22,882 bases of DNA from Scleroderma bovista. Its lineage: Eukaryota; Basidiomycota; Agaricomycetes; Boletales; Sclerodermataceae. Below are positions 1-8,671 of the stretch, one piece after another. A program made the position numbers and the translations under genes. The DNA is taken from positions 1 through 22,882 of the forward strand of contig JAYMGJ010000615.1 in assembly GCA_037178675.1 (NCBI GenBank), written 5' to 3'. Below the pieces are notes generated by a model. The model did not search any database. It had not been told where the DNA came from and saw nothing but the letters and a program-made list of their open reading frames with translations. The stretch's first letter is position 1. Every line of letters begins with the position of its first letter.

Positions 1-1545
1 TGCAACTGGTCCTATAAGGACATTGCTCGCTTACCCCAAGCTGAGCAGAAACTCTGGCGACTTGCTTGCCAAGAAGAGCTCGACATGCTGCGAAAGCGCA
101 AAGTCTTTGAGCTAGTTGACTGTCCCCGAGACTGGAAGGTCATTAAGAACCGATGGGTCTTTGACATAAAGTCGGATGGCCGCAAGAAAGCCCACTTAGT
201 AGCGAAAGGCTTCTCCCAGGTCGAGGGATTAGATTTCGACCAGGTCTTCTCACCAGTTGTGCACTTTGAAACAGTGCGCCTCATGCTTGTGCTTGCTGCA
301 CTTGAGAATTGGTATATTACTGGACTCAACGTCCGGAGCGCCTACTTGTATGGCAAGCTCAACGAAGAGATCTATATGGAACAACCCGAAGGGTTTTCAG
401 TTCCCGGGCAAGAGCACAAAGTGCTCTGCCTCTGGCATGCCCTCTATGGCCTCAAACAGGCTGGCCTAACTTGGTGGCGCACACTCGATGAGTCTCTCAA
501 GGAGCTCGGGTTTGAGCACCTTAAGTCTGAAGCAGGCATCTTCTTCTACAAGAAGAAAGGCACCAACATCGTCATTGGTATTATCTACATTGACAACGCA
601 CTATTCTGCAGCCCTAACAAGGCTGTTGTTGATGCCATCAAAGCGCAGTTCATGCGCAAATGGGAGTGCAGAGACCTTGGAGAACCTAAGGAGTTCCTCT
701 GTATGCGAATCACTTGCAAAGGTCGCGCTATCCACCTGGATCAATGCACGTACCTCCAAAAGGTCATCGAACGCTGTGGCATGCTCAACGCAAAATCTGC
801 AAGCACCCCACTGCCGGCTGGCTACTATGCTGCCAAAAATACAGACCCTGTTGATGCGGAACTCCGCTCCCGTTTCCAGACAGTCATTGGGTCCCTCCTG
901 TACCTCATGTTAGGCACTAGGCCTGACATTGCCTTTGCAGTCACCCATCTCTCGTGCCATGCCGCGAATCCCTCTCAGGACAACCTAAACAAAGCGCTAT
1001 ATATCTGTCGCTATCTAATTGGGACACCTTCGTACTCCCTAGTATACAATGGTGGATCTGGTGCTGGCCTGATTGCATGCACGGGCTCAGATTGGGGATC
1101 AGACCCTACCTCTCACCTCTTGCAGACAGGTTTCTACCTGAAGCTTGCAGATGGCTTGATCAGTTGAACTTCTTGTGCGCAGAAGACTATTGCATACTCG
1201 TCCACTGAGGCTGAATACATGGCTTTGAGCGATTGCGCTCGCCAAGTTACCTGGATTCGGAGTTTACTCGGTGAGCTCGGCTATAAGCTGAAAGCTATCC
1301 CGATTTGCAGTGATAATCAGGGGTCCATATTCATGGCATCCAACCCTGTAACAGAGCCTCGCTCCAAGCACATCGACATCCACTACCACGGAATCCGCGA
1401 GTCAGTCGCGAAAGGTAATGTGGAGCTATTCTTCATTGATGGTGCTGAGAATCCCACCGATCTGCTCACCAAGAACTTACCCCGCAAGAAATTCGCGAAG
1501 TTCAGAGCTCAACTAGGCTTACAGTTTCCCTCTGGCAGCATCTAG
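1..1545 (+). pseudogene. Copia-1 pol fragment: reverse transcriptase and RNase H, inactivated
   Basis: This is the C-terminal end of a copia polyprotein that copies element RNA into DNA in cytoplasmic particles. The frame is open from base 1. RT landmarks are KNRWVFDIKSDG, LVAKGFSQ, FSPVV, EQPEGF and LYGLKQAG. RNase H landmarks are YSSTEAEYMALSD and CSDNQGS. A TGA at 1165-1167 sits where relatives have Trp (IS-W-TS), and the same frame then continues to a TAG at 1543-1545. Two catalytic positions are also lost. The usual YVDD box reads YIDN (Asn codon 595-597), and the first RNase H Asp of the Y-S/T-D motif reads Gly (1084-1086). The element should be dead without helper enzymes. Confidence 0.92.
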
Positions 1546-1582
1546 CACCTTATTCGCTGAAGTGCTCTACATGCAGCACAGC

Positions 1583-1591
1583 GAGGGGGAG
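1583..1591 (+). promoter_or_regulatory. Polypurine tract of Copia-1
   Basis: A nine-base purine run (GAGGGGGAG) abuts the TGTTG start of the LTR. This is the expected position and composition of the plus-strand DNA primer of an LTR retrotransposon. Confidence 0.8.
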
Positions 1592-1878
1592 TGTTGAAGT
1601 CACACGTGCACCCGGCGTAAACTGTCAACGAAGTGCACACAAGACTGCGACCCATATTAGTGTAGACTTAGTAATAGTCCTCTTAGAGTAGATGTTACAT
1701 GTCACACGTCACACGTCACAGTCACACATCACACTATTTGTTGTATATAAACAGTGTCCACCGCTTATATAATATAACAGCTCTTGACCAGCTACCGCTA
1801 CCATCTCAGGTTGTGCACTCCACCCAACAGGTGAGTTGGAGTAGCAGTTCCTCTACATATATAGGTATTGCTTCAACA
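1592..1878 (+). repeat. 3' LTR of Copia-1 (287 bp)
   Basis: The ends are TGTTGAAG and CTTCAACA, perfect inverted repeats. The left edge touches the polypurine tract, and the right edge is fixed because Copia-2 LTR sequence starts at the next base. It contains a tandem heptamer block and a TATA box. No second copy is in the window, so its age cannot be estimated here. Confidence 0.88.
1701..1751 (+). promoter_or_regulatory. Copia-1 LTR promoter: five GTCACAC-type heptamers and TATATAAA
   Basis: Five near-identical 7-bp units (consensus GTCACAC, one shortened to six bases) fill 1701-1734, ten bases before TATATAAA at 1744-1751. The units create two CACGTCA (TGACGTG) words, a core bound by bZIP/CRE-type factors. 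Placing a repeated box upstream of TATA in U3 fits an upstream activating sequence. The repeats and TATA are seen; binding by any factor is inferred. Confidence 0.6.
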
Positions 1879-2050
1879 GCAGCCACAGTACCTTCTAACC
1901 CCCTTATTATATAGTATATATCTCGAGTAGAATAAAGGGGGTGAATAAGAATCTGCTCGCCCTCACCCCCACCTTATCTGTTCTGAGCCTAGCCAAGCTT
2001 CTGCTTCCATCTCTCTGACATAGTATCTCCCGCGTCACTCATTCACAACA
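1879..2050 (+). repeat. Copia-2 5' LTR, 3' 172 bp only
   Basis: It matches 8500-8671 base for base except two substitutions near its start (T for C and T for G). It contains the TATATAGTATATAT box near 1905-1922. The first 27 bp of the LTR are missing and should lie beyond the left end of Copia-1. Confidence 0.92.
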
Positions 2051-2062
2051 GGTTATGAGCCC
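2051..2062 (+). promoter_or_regulatory. Copia-2 primer binding site, half initiator tRNA-Met type
   Basis: The twelve bases right after the 5' LTR (GGTTATGAGCCC) are the reverse complement of the conserved anticodon stem-loop of eukaryotic initiator tRNA-Met (GGGCUCAUAACC). Drosophila copia and yeast Ty5 are known to prime from an internal tRNA-Met fragment instead of the CCA end. Position and match are seen; primer use is inferred. Confidence 0.75.
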
Positions 2063-2126
2063 CGTCTGCTCTTAACTAGGCAAGCAGAACAGTCATTGAA
2101 CCAAAGCTAATCCTGCTACTATCCAT

Positions 2127-2181
2127 ATGGATGCGCTACACTCGTATGACGACCCGGATGAACGGAACCCCGGCGACGCGC
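2127..2181 (+). pseudogene. Copia-2 gag, N-terminal piece before LTR-A
   Basis: An ATG at 2127 starts 18 codons of an acidic, Pro-containing peptide (MDALHSYDDP...) that end one base into a Pro codon at 2181. When LTR-A and one copy of its GCGC flanking repeat are skipped, the frame runs on at 4252 into the Pro-rich start of the large gag segment. I take this as the true polyprotein start because it lies shortly after the primer site, and because a GTG-initiated reading at 4242 would come from the LTR itself. Confidence 0.85.
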
Positions 2182-2737
2182 TGTGAGTCAAAGTGTGGAT
2201 TTGGGTCGGAGTAATAACCCAAACACAACACCAACAAAGGACTACGAAAATGTGCGAGTGGTGGTTTACCTCCGCGGTGTCCAGAGAGGATGTGCTGAGG
2301 AGGGGGGAAGGGGATCTACACCAACAGGGTGATGCAGACGGTGATGCAGGATACTCCTGGGGTACAGGAGTAATAGAAGACGAAGGGGATAGGGGTCTGG
2401 ACTCTTCCTAAAGGCCTAGGAAGTGTCAAAGCGGGGATTGGGTTGACTGAGACTGAAACAGCGATACTACACCTAGAGATTGGTGCAGCAAAGGGGCAGG
2501 GATGCCTCTGATGTCCAGAGGCGAGGAAGATTGCTGGTATGAAGCCTAGACTCCGCTTGAGCCTAGTATAAAGAATAGATCTTGAATAACTTGGATAAAC
2601 TTGACAATATTGAGCCTTTAGACCTTCACTGAAGCCTACAAGGACTCAAAGACTGAAGGGATACTGACTGAGAGAGTCTGAGAGAGGGATAATTTCGTGC
2701 AATTGGGTCTTTTTTTTCACTGGGCTGAGCCCAGGGG

Positions 2738-2745
2738 TTTAAATA
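2738..2745 (-). promoter_or_regulatory. TATA box of LTR-A
   Basis: TATTTAAA on the minus strand lies 564 bp from the LTR 3' end. LTR-B and LTR-C have TATA-like boxes at nearly the same distance. A short palindrome (2720-2734) lies just downstream in the direction of transcription. Confidence 0.6.
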
Positions 2746-2782
2746 CATGGGGGGGCACAGCATTAAAGTACAAAAAGAGAAG

Positions 2783-2998
2783 GGAGTAAGCAGAATTTGT
2801 CAAGGATTGGTAAGGGATTGGTAAGAGCTTTGTAAGGGGTTTGTAAGCGATCAGTAAGCAAGGGATAAGCAGGTAAAGGAATGAGTAAGCTGCATGACAA
2901 GATTGATTGGTAAGGGAGTGAGTCATCAGCTGAGTAATATACCAAAAATGCAAAAGGGATAGAGTAATACTGATGACAAGAGAGCATCAGTAAGCAAG
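2783..2998. repeat. Degenerate GTAAG array in LTR-A
   Basis: About nine GTAAG words, often within GATTGGTAAG or GAGTAAG, occur with irregular 8-25 bp spacing in roughly 215 bp. It lies on the upstream side of the TATA box. The same array recurs in LTR-B, where it is about 37 bp longer, and in a more diverged form in LTR-C. Confidence 0.7.
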
Positions 2999-3376
2999 GG
3001 ATGAGTCACTGCACAGCAGAAGGAGTCATTGATGCACAGCCTAAGAAGTTTGATGGGGGGCTGTGTACCATCAGGAATTTGATGGGACAACAATGGGGAA
3101 GATCTGGGATTAATAGGGGGATTGATCCGAGACAAAACAGCCACAAGAAGGGTACCAGGGGTCCAGAGGTCTTTTTGGGGGGTCAGCATACACTAAAGTA
3201 TAGTGCATGTGTTCTAGCACCGCTGAAGCGCAACCATGGGCTCCCTTGACGAGCTCTCTTCTGGGAAAGAATGAGAGAGGGTTCTTCTTCCTAATAGCAC
3301 TATAAAGTGGGGGGAATAACTGTCATGGTGCTGGGGGATGTCATCTGAAAGTAGGGAAGCGGATAGAGTATTGAAT

Positions 3377-3811
3377 TCAACGCATCCAGGGAAGCGAGAC
3401 GAACGACAGAGGAAGATGGACATGGCAAGTATCTGGGAGGAAGGGACCATAGGCTGAGGGCTCAGGGGACACAGAGACAACCAGAGAAGACTTCTCAAGC
3501 TTGACAATAGACCTAAGATGACCAAAGTACGTCCTTGACACAGGACTGACGAGGAGAACGCGCTGACCGAGAACAAGAGGGACTGAGGGAGCAGGCTGGG
3601 AAGATATGTGCCAGGCAGTGCATGGGAACTCTGGGAGAGGCTGTCCTAAGAGCAGGACATAGTGGAGATCTGCAGCAATAGCGGAGAAATGATCCAGAGA
3701 AAATACGGACTCCATAGTGAGCGATGAAGTGAACATCTGGATTGCGGGGGGAATATCTCCGTGGGAAATGAACAGATTTGCGTCGGAACTTGACAGGCAG
3801 ATAGACCACGT
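3377..3811 (-). other. Conserved open frame in U3 of LTR-A (uncertain coding status)
   Basis: The minus strand is open for about 145 codons (key words: HGDIPPAIQ, SSLTMESVFSLDHF, YVLLLGQPLPE, FGHLRS). The same frame is open in LTR-B (19607-20041) and LTR-C (16367-16864) although C has clearly diverged. The copy in A has ACG where B has its first ATG (3809-3811), so its first internal Met is at 3736. I recognise no domain. It may simply be stop-poor U3 sequence. Confidence 0.25.
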
Positions 3812-4251
3812 TCTAGGCTCTCTGACGGTATAGTCACGTGCCTGATAGCTTCAGAAATGATGGAGCTATTCAGAATATCAGAATGCCGGCACTGGGCGCC
3901 TAAAAATGACATTTGGGCGCTAAAAATCATTTCTTCTCTTTCTCCTTCGTTTCTCCATCAATTCTTCGGCTTCTTTGACCGTTCTGGTATGGGAGTTGGA
4001 CTGCAGATGTGTGCATTCCTTTCTCATACCACAATTGACGTTATTCCTTCAGTTTCTTCTGCTTCTTGGCGGTTCTCGTGCGATAGATGACTGTCTGCAT
4101 TGGCATTCATCTCTCGCATCAGGATAGTCGTCTTGTGTGATGGATGGCTACGATGAGGGTCCGTCGTGCTTATCCTTCGCATAAGGATCATTCAATATAG
4201 GCGTTATCCTCCATGTTCACTGTACCAAACCTGTTTGGTGCGTGACAGCGC

Positions 4252-5696
4252 CTCCGCCAGTACCTCCGCCAGTACCACCATTCAAAGACAAATGTTTCCT
4301 CGGTGCTATATCCTCCTTTAAAACGCCCGAACCCCTAAAAGATGACAACTGGGTGGCTTGGAAGGGCCAAATCTGGCCCATGCTCGAACTGAATGGTGTA
4401 TGGTCCCACTGTGAAGGTGCGAATAACCCCCCAGAGGAGGAGACACCCGAGCGCAGAGATTGGGACACCGCAGAAGGCGTCGCATGCGTGCTTATCTCGA
4501 ATAACATTTCGGCACCGCAGTTTGTCCATGTCTCGCAGGCAACATCTGTGAAGCAGATGTGGGAGAACCTAAAGGCAGTACATGAGCATTGTGGACAGCA
4601 GAGTATTACTGCGCTGAGACGCACCTTGTATCAGACGTGCGCCAGAGATGGAGACAACATTGTCGCCCACCTGACGAAAATGCGCTCGATCCAGGCCGAG
4701 CTCCACCACATGGGCTCGATGGTGCCTGATGGGGACTTCACAAATATATTAGTGTCGTTGTTGCCAGCATCGTGGGATCCATTTACGACATCCTACCTTG
4801 GGTCACAGACTGGAGACAAAGTCTTGACATCACAGCAGTTCATCGCGATCATCCGTGACGAGTGCAACCGACAGAAGGCCGGTACTGGAGATGCTGAGGG
4901 TGTGGAGACTGCGTTAGCGGCCCAGTCCTTGAAATGTACTCCAAAGAAGAGAAAGGCAGCCGAAAAGGAAAAGACAAAAAAGGTGTGTTTTACCTGTGGC
5001 AAAACCAACCACTTGGCGAGGGATTGCTTTTTCAAGGGGAAGCCCAAGTGTGGAAATTGTGGCCGTTTCAACCACGAAACCTCCGAGTGCAGGAGCGCTG
5101 CAAAGGGGAAGGAAACCACAATAGAGAGCGTGACCACAGAAAACGGGAAGCGCCACAAAGTGGAACGTGCACAGCAGGCATGTGACATCCAAGAAGATGA
5201 TGAGATGGAAGATGGCATGTACATCGCTAAAAATAAATCGTCATCCGACTGTGCTGACATCAGTCCCAACTCTTGGTTAGTGGACTCAGCAGCATCCTCA
5301 CATTTATCGAGCCAGTGTGAAGTGTTCACACAGTTCACACCACTCACAAAGACCATAAGGGGAGTGGGGGACACGGACGTTCCGGTTGAGGGCAAAGGAA
5401 CAGTAAAATTGAAAAGTCGGGTTGATAAACAAACATTTGTGATCATACTACAAAATGTGCTATATGTACCAAAGGCACCAAACAACCTTCTCTCCATCTC
5501 TCGGTTGGATGAAAGTGGTGGTCGCGTGATTGTGGGGGATGGACGCATCCACCTATATGATAAAAATAAGAACTTGATTGCTGTTGGACGGAAAGTTGAG
5601 AGAATGTACTTACTAGACGTCACAACGCATCCAGCCCTCGAACGGGCGGCCTTCTCGACGGAGACGGCAGGTACATGGCAAGATTGGCACCGCTGA
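4252..5696 (+). pseudogene. Copia-2 gag and protease segment, ending at a premature TGA
   Basis: Gag forms the particle and the aspartic protease matures the polyprotein. The segment begins with a Pro-rich run ending PPFKD, then a copia-type gag region (UBN2-like: WVAWKGQIWPML, LKAVHEHCGQQS, LLPASWDPF). Two CCHC zinc knuckles with the spacing C-x2-C-x4-H-x4-C lie at 4986-5027 and 5049-5090. The protease box is DSAASSH (Asp codon 5283-5285), where Ala replaces the more usual Gly. A conserved pre-integrase word (DWHR) then runs into TGA at 5694-5696, followed in frame by FGHIGVSGL. Relatives have WHRRFGH, so the stop is most simply CGA to TGA. Its real N-terminus is at 2127, on the far side of LTR-A. 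Confidence 0.92.
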
Positions 5697-7649
5697 TTTG
5701 GGCACATAGGCGTAAGTGGTCTACAGTGCACATTAAAGGGTCAACTTGTAACAGGAATGGCAGTGAATGACGTCGACTCACCAGAGTTTGATTGCACTGC
5801 TTGCACCCAGGCTAAGCTGACACGTGTGCCATTTCCACGCCAGAGTGAGCACCATGCTACTCGACCAGGCGACTTGACACATACAGACCTATGGGAATGC
5901 CGTACTACAGGCATACACAGTGTGAGATACTTTATCTCCTTTGTCAACGATTGCAGCCGATGCATTTCCATTGAGTTCCTGTGGATGAAGGATCAAGCAC
6001 CTGAAAAGTTCAGGAATTATGTGGCTTACCTTGAGCGCCAATATGACATGTCCCCCAAACAGTTTCACGCCGACAATGGTGGCGAATACATCACCGGCGA
6101 TCTACAGAGGTGGTGTGCGTTGAAGGGCATAAAGCTAGAATACACAGCGCCATACTCACCGGCGCAAAATGGCATTGCAGAATGCATGAATCGTACCTTG
6201 GCTGAATTGGCCCGTGCTATGATATTTTCCACACAGACACCACAGTTCCTCTGGCCCAAGGCCATCACACACACCGCCTACCTGCGCAACCGAACACATA
6301 CACGCGCGCTCAACTCGAAGACACCATTTGAAGCATGGAATGGACGAAAACCGGACGTTTCGCATTTGCGCGAGTTTGGGAGCCCGGTATGGATCCTAAA
6401 CGAGGGTCAGCTCACCAAGCTCCAACCCAGAAGCACAAAACATACCTTTGTGGGCTTCGTGGATGGGCCCAAGGCCATCAAATACTATGATGCCTCAACG
6501 AGACAGGTGCGTGTCTCTCGGAACTTTCAGTTCCCGACTCTGTCAGTGCCCCAAACACAGCCAAACATGAATGACACTCCGCCGCATGAGAGCCCGACAC
6601 AGAATGAAGGGGAGTCAGCATCCGACGGGACAGATAGTGAAGACAGAAAAATCACTGAGATCACTCACCCGTGTGAGAGTAGCAATGACAGCAGTAAAAG
6701 AAGAAGAGGGCAAACTGCTGATGAAGCGCCAAGCAGCGAAGTCAGAAAGAGTCAAAGACAAAAAAGAATGCACAACTATTGTCTACTGGACGACCCTTGG
6801 GCAGATGAACCCAACAAAGCGGGTACTAGGACAGTGCAGATCTCCGGTGAGATGGCAGACATGACCTCTGCTGAGAGGGTCTACGCTATGTCAAACGAGC
6901 CAAGCGCCGGGCATGACACCCCCAAAGACTTGAGAGAGGCACGGCAATCTTTGGATTGGCCAGACTGGGAGAAGGCCATACAAGCCGAACTAGACCAGCT
7001 ACACAAAATGGGTACTTGGGAGTTAGTAGACCCGCCTGAAGGGCGCACTCCAATCACAAATAAGTGGGTACTCACCAAAAAATACGATAAAGATGGCAAT
7101 TTGCAAAAATACAAGGCCAGGCTGGTCACCCGCGGTTACTCACAACAGCCGGGCATGGACTATAACGACACGTTCTCACCAGTTGTTCGCCTAGAGACCA
7201 TCCGGACCCTGTTAGCCTTGGCAGTGACTGAGGATTGGGAAATGCAACAAATGGATGTTAAAGGCGCTTACCTCAATAAAACCATAAAGGAGCAGATATA
7301 TATGAAACAGCCTGAAGGCTTCGACGATGGGACAGGCCGCGTTTGCCACTTGATTAAGTCCCTATATGGTCTTAAACAGGCTGGGCGCGAGTGGAACGAA
7401 GAGCTTAATAAACAACTTGAGTCCCTAGGATGGAGACCTACTATGGTTGACCCTTGCACCTATGTCAGAAGAAAGACAGACGGTATTGAAGTCATTGCTG
7501 TGTGGGTTGACGATCTATTGCTTTTTGCGAGCGATAGTAATCTAATGGATAACATGAAGTTTGAGTTAAAAGAGATTTTCGAGATAACTGACCTTGGAGA
7601 GCCAGCGAAAATTGTCGGCGTTGAGATCGAGTGGGATCGTGCGAAATGA
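5697..7649 (+). pseudogene. Copia-2 integrase and reverse transcriptase segment
   Basis: It is in the same frame as the gag segment. FGHIGVSGL completes the pre-integrase zinc region, followed by CTACTQAK. The integrase core keeps all three acidic residues: Asp in HTDLW (5886-5888), Asp in HADNGGEY (6072-6074) and Glu in GIAECMN (6180-6182). A hydrophilic linker rich in Ser, Glu and Lys (about 6550-6900) precedes RT, which shows NKWVLTKKYDKDG, RLVTRGYSQ, FSPVVRLET, KQPEGF, LYGLKQAGREW and an intact VDD box (7506-7514). A TGA at 7647-7649 falls where the minus-strand relative has a Gly codon. Apart from that stop the catalytic residues look functional. Confidence 0.94.
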
Positions 7650-8465
7650 ACGATCAAGATCTCACAGAAACAGTTGATTGAGGGCATCTTACAACGAGAA
7701 GGACTAGAAAACGCTCACCCAGTGGCTATCCCTATGGATCCCAATGTACGGCTTCAACCGTCTGAAGGGGAGTCTGAGGGCAAAAGCAACAGCTACACGT
7801 CAGTAATTGGCTCATTGATGTACTTGGCCGTTGCGACGAGACCAGACATCGCATATGCTGTCTTCAGGCTTGGATTGTATATGGCGAATCCCGCGCTGTC
7901 ACACTGGACAGCGGCTAAGCGAGTCCTAAGATACCTGTCAGGAACTCGAGATCAAGGAATAACATACCAAGCTGAAGAGACAGAGCCTAAGAACCGATTC
8001 TTCGGATATTCAGATGTGAGCTATGCAAATAACGATGATGCTACATCAGTATCGGGATATGTTTTCAACATGAGCAGAGGAGCAATCACATGGGGATCGA
8101 AGAAACAGACAAATGTGTCCTTATCCTCGACGGAATCCGAGTATGTCGCACTGGCAGATGCAGCACGTGAGGTCACATGGCTGCGGAATCTGTTAGAAGA
8201 TCTGGGGTATAAGCAGCAGACACCTACCAAGTTGTACAGTGATAATAGCGGTGCACTAGCCATTGCTAAGAACCCACAGTACCATAAACGGACTAAGCAT
8301 TTCAACACTTGGAACCATTACATAAGACAAAAGGTCAGGGAATCAGTGATCGAGATCGAATATTGTCCGACATCTGAGATGACTGCGGACATATTCACTA
8401 AGGCGTTACCTAAGTCAAAGTTCCAGCTACATAGGACAGAGCTAGGGTTCCCAGCGCCAGCTTGA
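7650..8465 (+). pseudogene. Copia-2 RT tail and RNase H segment
   Basis: It continues the polyprotein frame after the 7647 TGA and ends at the natural TGA 8463-8465, one base before the polypurine tract starts to overlap it. Landmarks are SLMYLAVATRPDIAYAV (RT connection), GYSDVSYANND, SLSSTESEYVALADAAREVTWLRNLL, LYSDNSGALAIAKNP and TKHFN (RNase H), including the expected Asp and Glu residues. RNase H removes the RNA template during reverse transcription. A free product from an internal Met is unlikely to matter. Confidence 0.93.
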
Positions 8466-8472
8466 AGGGGAG
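8464..8472 (+). promoter_or_regulatory. Polypurine tract of Copia-2
   Basis: GAAGGGGAG directly precedes the TGTTGAGG start of the 3' LTR and overlaps the polyprotein stop codon. It resembles the Copia-1 tract in position and composition. Confidence 0.85.
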
Positions 8473-8671
8473 TGTTGAGGCTGGCATAGCCACAAGCTGG
8501 CAGCCACAGTACCTCCTAACCCCCGTATTATATAGTATATATCTCGAGTAGAATAAAGGGGGTGAATAAGAATCTGCTCGCCCTCACCCCCACCTTATCT
8601 GTTCTGAGCCTAGCCAAGCTTCTGCTTCCATCTCTCTGACATAGTATCTCCCGCGTCACTCATTCACAACA
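8473..8671 (+). repeat. 3' LTR of Copia-2 (199 bp)
   Basis: It opens TGTTGAGG and closes CACAACA, with a 5-bp inverted pair TGTTG/CAACA. The last 172 bp are repeated at 1879-2050 with two mismatches. A TATATAGTATATAT stretch near 8528-8541 is the likely promoter core. Confidence 0.93.

Larger units (their letters stand above)
1..1878 (+). mobile_element. Copia-1: 3' part of a Ty1/copia LTR retrotransposon
   Basis: This is the 3' portion of a Ty1/copia element whose 5' half lies left of the window. In order it shows reverse transcriptase, RNase H, a polypurine tract and a 3' LTR that opens TGTTGAAG and closes CTTCAACA, a perfect 8-bp inverted pair. Directly after the LTR, at 1879, begins sequence matching the inside of the Copia-2 LTR (8500-8671). 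Copia-1 therefore appears to have inserted into the 5' LTR of Copia-2. The order of domains and the LTR ends are seen directly; the nesting is inferred from the LTR comparison. Confidence 0.9.
2182..4247 (-). mobile_element. LTR-A: solo LTR of an unclassified retrotransposon, inserted in Copia-2 gag
   Basis: This is a 2066-bp unit with TGT...ACA ends and GCGC on both sides (2178-2181 and 4248-4251), a clean 4-bp target duplication. On the minus strand it reads as an LTR: a long U3, a TATA box at 2738-2745, then about 560 bp of R-U5 to the CA end. A near-identical copy is at 18376-20477 and a diverged one at 15034-17377. No gag, integrase or RT of the same family is seen, so it is best explained as a solo LTR left by recombination. 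A non-autonomous element is the alternative. Confidence 0.85.
1879..8671 (+). mobile_element. Copia-2: nearly complete Ty1/copia element with nested insertions
   Basis: This element runs from a partial 5' LTR (1879-2050) through a primer site, a gag-protease-integrase-RT-RNase H frame and a polypurine tract to a full 3' LTR (8473-8671). The 172-bp stretch shared by the two LTRs differs at only two positions by eye, so the insertion is fairly young. The 5' LTR is cut by Copia-1, and gag is cut by LTR-A at 2182-4247. Two in-frame TGA codons follow at 5694 and 7647. Domain order integrase before RT is the Ty1/copia arrangement. A target duplication cannot be tested because the left edge is outside the window. 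Confidence 0.95.

Noticed and set aside
2783..2998. GTAAG array as a CRISPR-like or satellite array
   Set aside because: Units are short, irregularly spaced and lack constant spacers; the context is a eukaryotic LTR.
4220..4247. Helitron 3' end (hairpin near terminus)
   Set aside because: There is no CTRR terminus, the unit has 4-bp flanking repeats and TG...CA ends, and the hairpin is at the U3 end of an LTR.
4242..4251. GTG start of gag at 4242
   Set aside because: These bases are the end of LTR-A and its flank; the true ATG is at 2127.
4793..5731. 312-codon minus-strand open frame
   Set aside because: It lies antisense to the gag-protease frame, which has recognisable knuckles and protease motifs; the minus frame has none.
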